Below, in pieces: positions 27,506-38,927 of a DNA stretch of 64,000 nt (the first letter of the stretch is position 1; each line of letters opens with the position of its first letter). The notes under the pieces are model-generated. The model was not told the origin of the DNA. It saw nothing but the letters and a program-made list of their open reading frames with translations, and did not search any database. Position numbers and translations under genes: made by a program. The stretch is from the NCBI RefSeq assembly GCF_003640665.1, contig NZ_QQXL01000001.1, positions 496,001 to 560,000 on the forward strand. Reading direction: 5' to 3'. This DNA comes from Galactobacter caseinivorans (GTDB taxonomy: Bacteria; Actinomycetota; Actinomycetes; Actinomycetales; Micrococcaceae).

Positions 27506-28528
27506 ATGGAATTCCTTCCCACCTTGTGGTTCATCCTCATCGCATTCCTCTGGGCCGGATACCTCTTCCTTGAGGGTTTTGACCTTGGCGTCGGCATGAT
27601 GATCAAGCTTTTTGCCAAGAATGAGAACGACAAGCGCGTGCTGCTCAACACCATTGGCCCGGTGTGGGATGGCAACGAGGTCTGGCTGCTCACCGCGGGA
27701 GGGGCCACCTTCGCCGCATTCCCGTTCTGGTATGCCTCCCTCTTCTCCGCCCTCTACGTGCCGCTGGTGGTGGTGCTGGTCGCCCTGATCTTCCGCGCCG
27801 TCGCCATCGAATACCGGGGCAAGGCCCGCAGCGACAGGACCCGCGGCGCCTGGGATTGGGCTATGGCCCTTGGCTCCTTCGGCGCGGCCTTTGGCGTGGG
27901 TGCCATGCTCGCGCTCTCCACGATTGGCCTGCCGCTGAACGCCAACGGTGATCGCGTGGGTGGCCCGTTTGTGTGGCTCAACGGCTATGCCGTGCTGGGC
28001 GGCCTCGGAGTGGTGTTCTTTGCTCTGGTGCAGGCCCTGGCCTTTGTGGGGCTCAAGACGGACGGCGAGATCCGCCACCGCGCCGGGGCGTGGATGCGGC
28101 GCGCACTGCCGGTTGCGATCCTTCCGCTCGCTGCCTGGGCCCTGATCGTGGTCCTGCGCGGTCACGCCGTCTGGCCCTGGATTGCCCTCGGGATCGCGGT
28201 GCTTGCCGCCGTGGCCTCCTGGTTCGCCGCGATGGCCAAGCGCGAGGGCTGGGCGTTCCTGGCGCTGGGCGTCTTCTTGCTGGCGGGCGTGAGCGCAATC
28301 TTCGGCGCCGCCTACCCCAACGTGCTGCCGAGCACGCTCAACCCCGCCTGGAACCTCACGGTCTCCAACGCCTCCTCCTCCGACTACACGCTTGGCCTTA
28401 TGAGCGTCATCGCGGCCATCGGCGTGCCGCTGGTGCTCGCCTACCAAGCGTGGAGCTACTGGGTCTTCCGCAAGCGCATCAGCGGTAGCCACATCCCGGC
28501 TGTTCACGCCGTGACCCCCGTGGTCTGA
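27506..28528 (+). CDS. cydB: Cytochrome bd oxidase subunit II
   Basis: CydB is the partner membrane subunit of CydA. The 340-residue protein has about eight transmembrane helices, the family start WFILIAFLWAGYLFLEGFDLG near residue 8-28, and GPVWDGNEVWLLTAGGATFAA-type sequence near residues 52-72. It begins 29 bp after cydA with GAAAGG upstream and is followed after 31 bp by the cydDC gene, so the three form one operon. Length is typical for the family. Confidence 0.97.
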   Translation: MEFLPTLWFILIAFLWAGYLFLEGFDLGVGMMIKLFAKNENDKRVLLNTIGPVWDGNEVWLLTAGGATFAAFPFWYASLFSALYVPLVVVLVALIFRAVAIEYRGKARSDRTRGAWDWAMALGSFGAAFGVGAMLALSTIGLPLNANGDRVGGPFVWLNGYAVLGGLGVVFFALVQALAFVGLKTDGEIRHRAGAWMRRALPVAILPLAAWALIVVLRGHAVWPWIALGIAVLAAVASWFAAMAKREGWAFLALGVFLLAGVSAIFGAAYPNVLPSTLNPAWNLTVSNASSSDYTLGLMSVIAAIGVPLVLAYQAWSYWVFRKRISGSHIPAVHAVTPVV

Positions 28529-28559
28529 GCCGGAAATCAGAGCGGAAAAGAGGAGCGTC

Positions 28560-31500
28560 ATGAAACCGGAAATTCCTGAGGGCACGACGACGCGTGGCTG
28601 GCTGCTGGGGCTCGGCGCCTTGGCCGCGGCGAAGGCAGCGGGGCTCATCGCCCTGATGTCCGCGATCGCGGCGGCGCTAGCGCAGGCCGCGGCCGGCTCC
28701 GCCGTAGACGTTGGCGCGCTGTTGCTCTGGGGAATCACCGGCGCCGTGGTGCGCGCCGGCGCCACCTGGGCCACGCGTGTGGTGGCGCAGCGGGCCGCCC
28801 TTGGTGTGAAGGAGGAGCTACGCTCGCAACTGGTGCGGCACCGCGTGGAATCCGGCTCCACCCGGCGGGAGGCGGAGGTCTCCGCGCTGGCCTCACGCGG
28901 GCTAGACGGGCTGGATCCGTACTTTCGTGACTATCTCCCTGCGCTTGTCTCCTGCGCCGTGATTCCCCTGGCGGTCGGCGCACGCATCCTCTTTGCCGAC
29001 TGGGTTTCCGCGCTCATCTTGGTCCTGACCATCCCCTTGGTCCCGGTGTTCATGATCCTCATTGGCCTGCACACCGCAGAGCGAGTGGGTCAGGCCCAGG
29101 CCGGGCTAGACCGGCTAGGGCGCCACCTCACGGAGTTGGCGAGGGGGCTGCCGGTGTTGGTGGGCCTGCGGCGCGCCGATCAGCAGCGCCGCGCGTTGGC
29201 CCAGGTGTCTGAGCGCCACCGCGTGGCCACGATGGGTACGCTGCGCACCGCCTTCCTCTCCGCCTTTGCCCTTGAACTCATCGCCACGCTGTCCGTGGCC
29301 GTCGTGGCTGTGTTCATCGGTGTGCGCCTGGTCCACGGGTCCATGACGCTGGAGGCCGGGTTGCTCGCGCTCCTGCTGGCGCCGGATGCTTTCACCCCGT
29401 TGCGAGACCTGGGATCGGCCCACCACGCCTCAGAGGATGGCGTGGCGGCCCTGCGCCGGGTGCGAGACGAGCTGGACGCGCCCATCCAGCCGGAGCACGG
29501 CCTGCACGCGGGGGATTCCGGTGACACGGACGCCACCGGCCCGGTGATCAGTGACCTGGTGGTGGAGCGGGCCGGCCGCGAGAGCGTGGGGCCGGTGAGC
29601 TTTGCCGCGGCGCCAGGAATGATCACGGCACTGCTTGGCCCCAGTGGATGCGGCAAGTCCACCGTGCTAGACGTCCTGGCTGGCACCCTGCGCGCCACTG
29701 ACAACAGCGCCGCAGATCCCGCGACCGACTCCGCCGCCGCGACAGAACCGGTCCAGCTGCGTGGCCGCGTCAACGGCGTGGACCCCCGGCGCCGCGCCAT
29801 GGTGGCGCAGGCCCCGCGTTTCGCGGCCGCCACGGCCCGCGCCGAGGTGGCCCTGTATGCGGGCGAGGACCGCACGCGGGAGCTGGAGGCGCTCCTACCG
29901 GAGCCGCTCTGGGACACGCCGTTGGAGCGCCTGAGCCCCGGCGAACGACGACGCGTGGGGGTGGCCCGCGGGGTGGCCCGGGCCCATGCCCTGCTCCGGG
30001 ACGGACACGGGAGTCTGCTCCTGCTGGATGAACCCACAGCCCACCTTGATCCGGACTCCGCGGGTCGCGTGCGCGCGCTCATCGCCAACTGCGCCGCCCA
30101 GGGGGTCACGGTGGTGCTGGCCACGCATGACGTGGAGTTAGCGGCACTCGCACGGCTGCGCGTGGAGTGGGAACTGACCTCGTCACCCGTGGTGAGCACG
30201 ATCAGCGCTGGGTCTCCCGCCGTCTACCCACCCGCCCTCCCAAGCGGGGCGCCCGCGCAAGCACGCGCCGTCGGGCAAGAGAGCGCCGCTGCCGCAGAAC
30301 CGCTGGCGACCCCAGGCACCGCGCGCGGTGCCTGGCGCCTGCTGCCGTTGCGCTCCTGGAGACTGTGGGCCGCCGTGGGGCTGGGGGCGCTGTCCGTCCT
30401 GGCCGCCGCCGCGCTGTCCGGGCTCTCCGGGTGGCTCATTGTGCAGGCCTCGCAGCAGCCGCCCATGCTGCACCTGATGGTCGCGATCGTGGGTGTGAGG
30501 GCGTGCGGCCTGGCCCGCGCTGTGCTGCGCTATCGCGAGCGCCTGGCCACGCATGATGTGGTGCTGCGCTGGGCGGCCGGCTTGCGCGTGCGGCTCTGGG
30601 ATTCGCTGGGATCCGACGCCCGCGGCTGGAACCGGCTCACGCGGCCCGGCGGCGCCCTGGCGACCCTCATCGCCGAGGTGGACGAGCTCAGGGACGCCCT
30701 TCCACGCGTCCTGGTGCCCATCCCCGCGGCCATCCTGGCAGCCATCGCGAGCGCTGTCACCATTGCTTTGGTGGCACCTGCGGCGCTGCCGGTCGCGGTG
30801 ATGGTGCTGGCCCTTGGCGTCGTGGCGGTCCCGCTGCTGGTCCTGGCCGTGGAGCGCAGGGCGGCCCGCCACCTGGCGGATCATCGGGCGGACGTGGCCG
30901 AGCGCACCGGGCGGGTCCTTGCGGCGGCCCCGGACCTGAGCGCCAACAACCTCTCAGACGCCGTGAGTCGGGACTTTGCCCGTGACGACGCGCGGGGCAC
31001 CGCGGATCTGCGCAGGGACGCGCTGGGGGCCGGCGCAGGTCGGGCCGCAGCCTCACTCCTGAGCGGGGTCGGGGCCGTCGCCGCGATCCTGGCCGGTGCC
31101 GCCGCCACTGACCCGCGCCTGCTGGCGCTGGCCGTGCTGCTGCTCCTGGCCATGGACGAGCCGCTGGGTCAGCTCGGTGATGCGCTGCGCAATGTGCCGG
31201 TGCTTGGCACCATGCTGGCGCGGGTGGGGCCCTGGGTGTCCGACGACGCCCGGCGGGCCCGGCTGCCCGCCGCGTCTGCTTCGCCTGCCGAGGTCGGCGC
31301 GGAGCCCGGTACGCGGCCCAGTACGCAGCCCGGCCGCGTGGATGGGGTGCGTGTGAGCGGCCTGAGCGCGGGCTACGGGGAGAAACCCATCTTCAGCGAC
31401 GTCAGCGGCGAGGCGGTCCCCGGCCGAGTATGGGCGGTGACCGGTCCTAGCGGCAGCGGCAAGTCCACGCTGATCGCGACCATTCTTGGCTTCCTGCCGG

Positions 31501-32003
31501 CTCGGCAAGGATCCGTGGAGTTGCGGGAGGCGAAGGGCGGCGCTGAAGCTGCGGAGCGCTGGCTTCCCGCCGCGCAGGCCGGCGTGGCGTGGTGCCCCCA
31601 GGACGGCTACGTCTTTGACAGCACACTGCGCGGAAATCTGGCCCTGGCCCGGGATCGCGAGCACGCACCAAGCGAGCAAGAGATGGAAACGGCGCTGCAT
31701 CGCGTGGGTCTTGGCCGCTGGTACGCAGACTTGCCGCGGGGGCTGGACACGCTCACCGGTGCCGGTGGCGAGCGCCTCTCCGGCGGCCAACGGCAGCGGC
31801 TGGCGGTGGCCAGGACGCTCCTGTCCGGAGCCGGTGTGGTGGTGCTGGATGAGCCCACGGCGCACCTGGGCCAGGATGAGGGGCATGAGCTGGTGCGGGA
31901 TGTGACGCGCGGGGCGGGGCCCACGGCGTTGGTGCTGGTGACGCACGACGCCGCTGTGGCAGCCACGGCGGATCGGCTCACGGTGCTGCCGGGGCGGCAC
32001 TAG
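28560..32003 (+). CDS. cydDC: Fused CydDC thiol-reductant ABC exporter
   Basis: CydDC exports cysteine/glutathione-type thiols and is needed to assemble cytochrome bd. Here both half-transporters are fused in one 1147-residue chain. The CydD half has six helices, Walker A LLGPSGCGKST near residue 365, and an ABC signature reading LSPGERRRVGVARG. The CydC half has six helices, Walker A VTGPSGSGKST near 965 and signature LSGGQRQRLAVARTLL. A non-conserved linker at about residues 545-595 contains a copy of the dispersed 12-mer. The fusion is seen in other actinobacteria. It is the last gene of the cyd operon. Confidence 0.94.
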   Translation: MKPEIPEGTTTRGWLLGLGALAAAKAAGLIALMSAIAAALAQAAAGSAVDVGALLLWGITGAVVRAGATWATRVVAQRAALGVKEELRSQLVRHRVESGSTRREAEVSALASRGLDGLDPYFRDYLPALVSCAVIPLAVGARILFADWVSALILVLTIPLVPVFMILIGLHTAERVGQAQAGLDRLGRHLTELARGLPVLVGLRRADQQRRALAQVSERHRVATMGTLRTAFLSAFALELIATLSVAVVAVFIGVRLVHGSMTLEAGLLALLLAPDAFTPLRDLGSAHHASEDGVAALRRVRDELDAPIQPEHGLHAGDSGDTDATGPVISDLVVERAGRESVGPVSFAAAPGMITALLGPSGCGKSTVLDVLAGTLRATDNSAADPATDSAAATEPVQLRGRVNGVDPRRRAMVAQAPRFAAATARAEVALYAGEDRTRELEALLPEPLWDTPLERLSPGERRRVGVARGVARAHALLRDGHGSLLLLDEPTAHLDPDSAGRVRALIANCAAQGVTVVLATHDVELAALARLRVEWELTSSPVVSTISAGSPAVYPPALPSGAPAQARAVGQESAAAAEPLATPGTARGAWRLLPLRSWRLWAAVGLGALSVLAAAALSGLSGWLIVQASQQPPMLHLMVAIVGVRACGLARAVLRYRERLATHDVVLRWAAGLRVRLWDSLGSDARGWNRLTRPGGALATLIAEVDELRDALPRVLVPIPAAILAAIASAVTIALVAPAALPVAVMVLALGVVAVPLLVLAVERRAARHLADHRADVAERTGRVLAAAPDLSANNLSDAVSRDFARDDARGTADLRRDALGAGAGRAAASLLSGVGAVAAILAGAAATDPRLLALAVLLLLAMDEPLGQLGDALRNVPVLGTMLARVGPWVSDDARRARLPAASASPAEVGAEPGTRPSTQPGRVDGVRVSGLSAGYGEKPIFSDVSGEAVPGRVWAVTGPSGSGKSTLIATILGFLPARQGSVELREAKGGAEAAERWLPAAQAGVAWCPQDGYVFDSTLRGNLALARDREHAPSEQEMETALHRVGLGRWYADLPRGLDTLTGAGGERLSGGQRQRLAVARTLLSGAGVVVLDEPTAHLGQDEGHELVRDVTRGAGPTALVLVTHDAAVAATADRLTVLPGRH
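30266..30277 (+). repeat. Dispersed 12-mer CGCCGTCGGGCA, copy 5
   Basis: Exact copy inside the coding sequence for the linker between the CydD and CydC halves. Confidence 0.65.
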
Positions 32004-32009
32004 GGCCCC

Positions 32010-32015
32010 TAGGCT
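32010..32015 (+). promoter_or_regulatory. Leaderless -10 (TAGGCT) of the esterase gene
   Basis: TAGGCT ends 6 nt before the ATG at 32022 and no Shine-Dalgarno precedes it, so this gene probably has its own promoter rather than being part of the cyd operon. Confidence 0.6.
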
Positions 32016-32021
32016 GGTGCG

Positions 32022-33035
32022 ATGACTGCCAGCCACATCCCTCCAGCACACCCCGAATGCCGGGCTGGCTCCGCGGTGGGGTTGGCAGCCCGGCACATCG
32101 GATGCGCGGACGAAGAATTGGGGCAGTGGGTCCTGAGGTCCCGCTTGGAGCAGGCGGCGTTGGGCTCTCGCATCCCGGATCCTCTCGAGCTACGCGGGCC
32201 AAGGCCCAGGCCCCCCGGACCTGGGCTGCCCTGGGTCAAGAACACAGTTCTGGGAAACGTCGCCTGCCGCGAGTATTCTGCCGGGCAGCTCCAACGGACT
32301 CATGTGCTGGTGTTTGCCCACGGCGGAGCCTTTGTGGCGGGATCCCTCCAGAGCCACGATCGCCTGTGCAGGGAGCTGGCGATCAGCACGGGCCGCATGG
32401 TGGTGGCGGTGAATTACCGGCTGGCACCCGAGTTTCCCGCGCCTGCGGCTGTGGAGGATGTCGCGGCAGTGATGCGCGCGCTGCATCGGGAAGCGGCTGC
32501 CGACGGCATCTCGTTGGATGTGGCCCTGGGCGGCGATAGTGCAGGGGCCACCCTCGCGCTGCTGGCAGCGCTGCGTCTGCACCAGGCGGCTCCGGAGCTG
32601 GTGCCCTCCGCGCTCTGGCTCATCTGCCCCAATGTGGACCTGACGGGGCGGATGGCGCGTGAGTCAGATTGTGCCGAAGGCTGGGGTTTATCCGCCGCAG
32701 CGATGAGCCACTGCCTACGGCTCTGGGCCGGCGCAGAAGCGGTCTCGCTGACTGACAGCTGTGCCGAACTGCTTGGCGCGCTCTGCGGCGGGGAACACCC
32801 GCCGCGCGTCTTGGTGGCCACTGCGGGGCTTGACCCGCTGGAGGCTGAGGGCCACAGGCTGGCCGCTGCACTTGGCGTGACGCCTCTGCACTTCCCTGGG
32901 TTGGTCCACGGCTTTGTTCAGCTTGGCGATGTTTCGCCCGCTTGTGCAACGGCCACAAGGGAAGTGGTGGCCTGGGATGGGCTGCGGGCCCGCGGCTATC
33001 CAATCAGCAGTGTGATGAGGCCAAGCACCAAGTAG
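32022..33035 (+). CDS. Alpha/beta-hydrolase fold-3 esterase (hormone-sensitive lipase family)
   Basis: This 337-residue enzyme is a likely carboxylesterase. The oxyanion-hole motif reads HGGAF near residue 100 (HGGG type), the nucleophile elbow is GDSAG near residue 171, the acid is in AGLDPLE near 270 and the histidine in LVHGF near 295. The family acts on short-chain esters; the natural substrate here is unknown. The last 40 bp overlap the 3' end of a convergent gene. Confidence 0.85.
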   Translation: MTASHIPPAHPECRAGSAVGLAARHIGCADEELGQWVLRSRLEQAALGSRIPDPLELRGPRPRPPGPGLPWVKNTVLGNVACREYSAGQLQRTHVLVFAHGGAFVAGSLQSHDRLCRELAISTGRMVVAVNYRLAPEFPAPAAVEDVAAVMRALHREAAADGISLDVALGGDSAGATLALLAALRLHQAAPELVPSALWLICPNVDLTGRMARESDCAEGWGLSAAAMSHCLRLWAGAEAVSLTDSCAELLGALCGGEHPPRVLVATAGLDPLEAEGHRLAAALGVTPLHFPGLVHGFVQLGDVSPACATATREVVAWDGLRARGYPISSVMRPSTK

Positions 33036-33313
33036 GCGGCGCCCAGTAGGAATCCCAGCGCGCACCACAGGGGCCTGCCCTTGGCGAAGAGGCCAAGCAC
33101 CACTGCCACACCGGCCGGGAAGGCGCAGAGGAACGCCACGAGCCTGGCCACCTGCTCGCCAAGCTCGCGCGTGCTCAGGGTGCCCACCACGGCAAACACG
33201 GTGATGGGCACCATCCACGCCGCGATGCCCCAGATGAACGGCGCGGCAGGGACGGCCCCGCCCGGCGTGGGCCGGTTGGCCGGGCTCCGGCCCGGAAATG
33301 GCGCCTTGCTCAC
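32996..33313 (-). CDS. Small membrane protein downstream of parC
   Basis: This protein of about 105 residues has a proline-rich N terminus and three hydrophobic helices (about residues 25-45, 58-78 and 82-103). I do not recognise a family. The start is uncertain: GTG at 33313 or TTG at 33325. It begins about 20 bp after the parC stop on the same strand, so it may be cotranscribed with parC. Its end overlaps the esterase gene by 40 bp on the opposite strand, so translation would be sensitive to antisense transcription. Confidence 0.5.
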   Translation of the reverse strand: MSKAPFPGRSPANRPTPGGAVPAAPFIWGIAAWMVPITVFAVVGTLSTRELGEQVARLVAFLCAFPAGVAVVLGLFAKGRPLWCALGFLLGAAYLVLGLITLLIG

Positions 33314-33334
33314 CGGGAGGCCCAAGCCATCGCA

Positions 33335-36079
<2,745 letters not shown>

Positions 36080-36186
36080 GATGGGTAAGTAACCTGTCCT
36101 CGTGTCGATGCAGCTCGGCGGAATCGCCGGGGAAGTTGCTGGCAGATGTTGCGTGGGTCATCCCTGGCGCAAGAAAGCGCTACGGA

Positions 36187-36192
36187 TACTCT
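36187..36192 (+). promoter_or_regulatory. Leaderless -10 (TACTCT) of the acetyltransferase gene
   Basis: TACTCT ends 7 nt before the ATG at 36200. It is half of a 16-bp palindrome, ATACTCTTTAGAGTAT (36186-36201), that reaches into the start codon and could be an operator. Confidence 0.55.
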
Positions 36193-36199
36193 TTAGAGT

Positions 36200-38869
36200 A
36201 TGGCTTCACCCCGACAGCCCGGCGCATATCCGACCCAGTGGGAAGCAGATGTTGTGCTCCGCGATGGGTCCACCGCGCACGTGCGGCCCATCCGCCCCAC
36301 TGATGCGGACGCGACGCAGCGCATGCACACCGCGCAGTCGGAGCGCTCCATCTACCTGCGCTACTTCACCTATAAGTCTGAGCTGACGCCCTCTGAGCTC
36401 AAGCGCTTCACGCAGGTGGATCACCAGGACAGGGTGGCGTTGGTGATCATGCGCGGGGAAGACATCATCGCGATTGGCCGCTTTGATCGCCTCTCCAACC
36501 CGGTGGAGGCTGAGGTCGCCTTTAACGTGCGGGACTCCTACCAGGGCAAGGGCTTGGGCTCCATTCTCCTGGAGCACCTGACGGCCGCCGGCCGCGAGGT
36601 GGGAATCGAGCGCTTCAGCGCCGAGGTGCTGCCAGAGAACCGCCAGATGCTCACGGTCTTCTCCGAAGCCGGTTATGACGTCTCGCGCCGGTTTGAGGAC
36701 GGCGTGGTGATGGTGGAGTTCAACATTGACCCCACGGAACGCTCCGTCGCCGTGATGGAGTCACGCGAGCACCGCGCGGAGGCCCGCTCGCTGGCGGAGT
36801 TGCTGCGCCCGCGTTCCGTGGCGGTCATCGGTGCCTCCCGCACCTGGGGGACCATTGGGCACGAGCTGCTAGATCACGTCACGGACGCCGGTTTTGCCGG
36901 GCCCATCTACGCGGTGAATCCCAACGCCCTTGAGCTGGGCGGTGGCCCCGCCTACGGCAGCATCGCGGAGATCAAGCACCCGGTGGACCTGGCCGTGGTG
37001 GCCGTGCCGCAGGATCAGCTGATCACGGTGGCGCAGGAGTGCGCCAGGGCCGGGGTCAAGGGCCTGGTGGTGGTGACGGCGGGCTTCAAGGACGCCGATT
37101 CCCTGGCCACGCAGCGCGAGTTGGTGCGCGTGGCGCGCGCCAATGGCATGCGCGTGATTGGCCCCGCCTCGCTCGGCGCGCTCAACACGGATCCGGAGGT
37201 GGCGCTGAACGCCTCCATGGCAGCCGCGCTGCCCAGGGCGGGCAGGGTGGGACTCTTCAGTCAGTCCGCGGCGCTGGGTTCCATGCTCCACGCGGTTGCC
37301 CGACGCCGCTCGCTTGGCCTCTCCGCGTCGGTGAACGCTGGCAACCGTGCGGACGTCTCTGGCAACGACCTGATGCAGTACTTCGAGGACGACGAGGCCA
37401 CCACGGTGGTGGGCATGTACCTGGAGAGCTTCGGCAATCCCCGCAAGTTCTCCCGCATTGCGCGCAGGCTCTCCCGCAGCAAGCCGGTCATCGTGGCCAA
37501 GTCTGACGTCATGGGCTTGCGCGTCCCGCCCGGCCACGAGGCCCGCACCACCCAGGCCCCGTTGGGGGCCGTGGACGCCATGTTGCGCCAGAGCGGCGTG
37601 GTGCGAGTGGGCACCCAAGAGGAACTCATGGACGTGGCGCAGCTGCTCGCCGCGCAACCCCTGCCAGGCGGGCCACGCGTCGCGATCCTGACCAACTCCG
37701 GGGCGCTCGCCGCGGTGGCAGCCGACCACGCGGCGTCGCGCAAATTGAGCGTCACCGTCACGGTGGATGAACTGAATCTGAGCTCCGGGCAGTCCGTAGC
37801 CGTGCGGGCGCTGCGCGAGCAGCTGGCCCTGCTGGCCGCGCGCCCCGATGTGGACGCGGTCGTGGTCGCGTTGCTACCCGCTGTTGGCGCTGACCCGCGT
37901 GCCCTGGCCTCGGCGCTGGACGCCGCGGGCACGTCCAAGCCGATGGTCGCCTGCTTTGCTGGCTTTACCGAGGAGGATGCGCCCGTCGCGGGGCTCTTTG
38001 GCACCCTGCCCTGTTACCCCAATATGGCCGCCGCCCTCAACGCGCTGCGCCATGCGGTCACCTACCAGCAGTGGCTGGGGCGGGACCCTGGCGAGGTGCC
38101 AGAGTTTGAGGGTGTGGACCGCGATGGTGCCCACGGGCTGCTCACCGAATACACCCAAGGGCTAAGCGGCGCGCAGTTGCGTTCCCTGAGTGACGAGGAG
38201 TCGGAGCGGCTGCTGGGCTGCTACGGCATCAAGGTGCAGCGCTCGGCGCCCTTCACCACCGAGGACGAGGCCGCCACGGCGGCCGCGGAGCTGGGCTATC
38301 CCGTGGCGCTGAAGGCGCAGGATGAGAACCTGCGCCACCGCCTTGACCTAGGCGGGGTGCGCCTGAACATCACCGATGAGGACTCGCTGCGCCGCGACGT
38401 GCGCGCCATGAAGGAGCTGCTGCGCCCCTACGGCGAGGTGACGCTGGAGGTTCAGGCCATGGCGCCCGCCGGGCAGGGCTGCGTGGTGCGCGCCATCGAG
38501 GACCCACTGATGGGGCCCTTGGTGTCTTTTGGGCTGGCCGGGGACGCCGTCACGTTGCTGGATGACTGGGCCCATGCCACCCCGCCGCTCACCAGCGGCG
38601 TGCTGCATGACATGGTGCGGGAGCCCCGGACCTCGCGCAAGCTCTTTGGGCACCAGGGCCTTCCCGCCCTGGACGCCGCCGCGTTGGAGGAACTGCTGGC
38701 CCGCGTGGGTCAGCTCAAGGACGAGCAGCCCTCGGTCGCGTTCCTGGAGTTCAATCCCGTGCTGGTCGCCGCCCAGGGCGTGTACGTGCTCTACGCGGAC
38801 ATCCGCGTAGGCAACCCTGCCCAGCGCACCGACAGCGCTCGCCGTGCCATGACGCTGCCGCAGCGGTGA
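36200..38869 (+). CDS. Pat-type protein lysine acetyltransferase: GNAT fused to an NDP-forming acyl-CoA synthetase-like domain
   Basis: This 889-residue protein has an N-terminal GNAT domain (about residues 15-185; acetyl-CoA loop RDSYQGKGLGSILLE) followed by an acyl-CoA synthetase (NDP-forming)-like region: CoA-binding domain (RPRSVAVIGASRTWGTIG near residue 212), Succ-CoA ligase-like domain and an ATP-grasp-like end. In enzymes that are active synthetases a phosphorylated His follows a SHTGALAG-type motif; here the aligned segment reads ARTTQAPLGAVDAML, so the His appears to be missing. This fits Pat proteins, where the large domain senses metabolites and the GNAT domain acetylates enzymes such as acetyl-CoA synthetase. 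The leaderless promoter lies directly upstream and is divergent from parC. Confidence 0.88.
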   Translation: MASPRQPGAYPTQWEADVVLRDGSTAHVRPIRPTDADATQRMHTAQSERSIYLRYFTYKSELTPSELKRFTQVDHQDRVALVIMRGEDIIAIGRFDRLSNPVEAEVAFNVRDSYQGKGLGSILLEHLTAAGREVGIERFSAEVLPENRQMLTVFSEAGYDVSRRFEDGVVMVEFNIDPTERSVAVMESREHRAEARSLAELLRPRSVAVIGASRTWGTIGHELLDHVTDAGFAGPIYAVNPNALELGGGPAYGSIAEIKHPVDLAVVAVPQDQLITVAQECARAGVKGLVVVTAGFKDADSLATQRELVRVARANGMRVIGPASLGALNTDPEVALNASMAAALPRAGRVGLFSQSAALGSMLHAVARRRSLGLSASVNAGNRADVSGNDLMQYFEDDEATTVVGMYLESFGNPRKFSRIARRLSRSKPVIVAKSDVMGLRVPPGHEARTTQAPLGAVDAMLRQSGVVRVGTQEELMDVAQLLAAQPLPGGPRVAILTNSGALAAVAADHAASRKLSVTVTVDELNLSSGQSVAVRALREQLALLAARPDVDAVVVALLPAVGADPRALASALDAAGTSKPMVACFAGFTEEDAPVAGLFGTLPCYPNMAAALNALRHAVTYQQWLGRDPGEVPEFEGVDRDGAHGLLTEYTQGLSGAQLRSLSDEESERLLGCYGIKVQRSAPFTTEDEAATAAAELGYPVALKAQDENLRHRLDLGGVRLNITDEDSLRRDVRAMKELLRPYGEVTLEVQAMAPAGQGCVVRAIEDPLMGPLVSFGLAGDAVTLLDDWAHATPPLTSGVLHDMVREPRTSRKLFGHQGLPALDAAALEELLARVGQLKDEQPSVAFLEFNPVLVAAQGVYVLYADIRVGNPAQRTDSARRAMTLPQR

Positions 38870-38927
38870 ACGAGGCCGAAGGTCACTCGCAGTCACCGGT
38901 GTTGCCGGCAAACATTCCTCTGAGGTC

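Noticed and set aside
32022-33035. Esterase gene as a fourth member of the cyd operon
   Set aside because: Only 18 bp separate it from cydDC, but a leaderless -10 with correct spacing precedes its ATG, so its own promoter is more likely.
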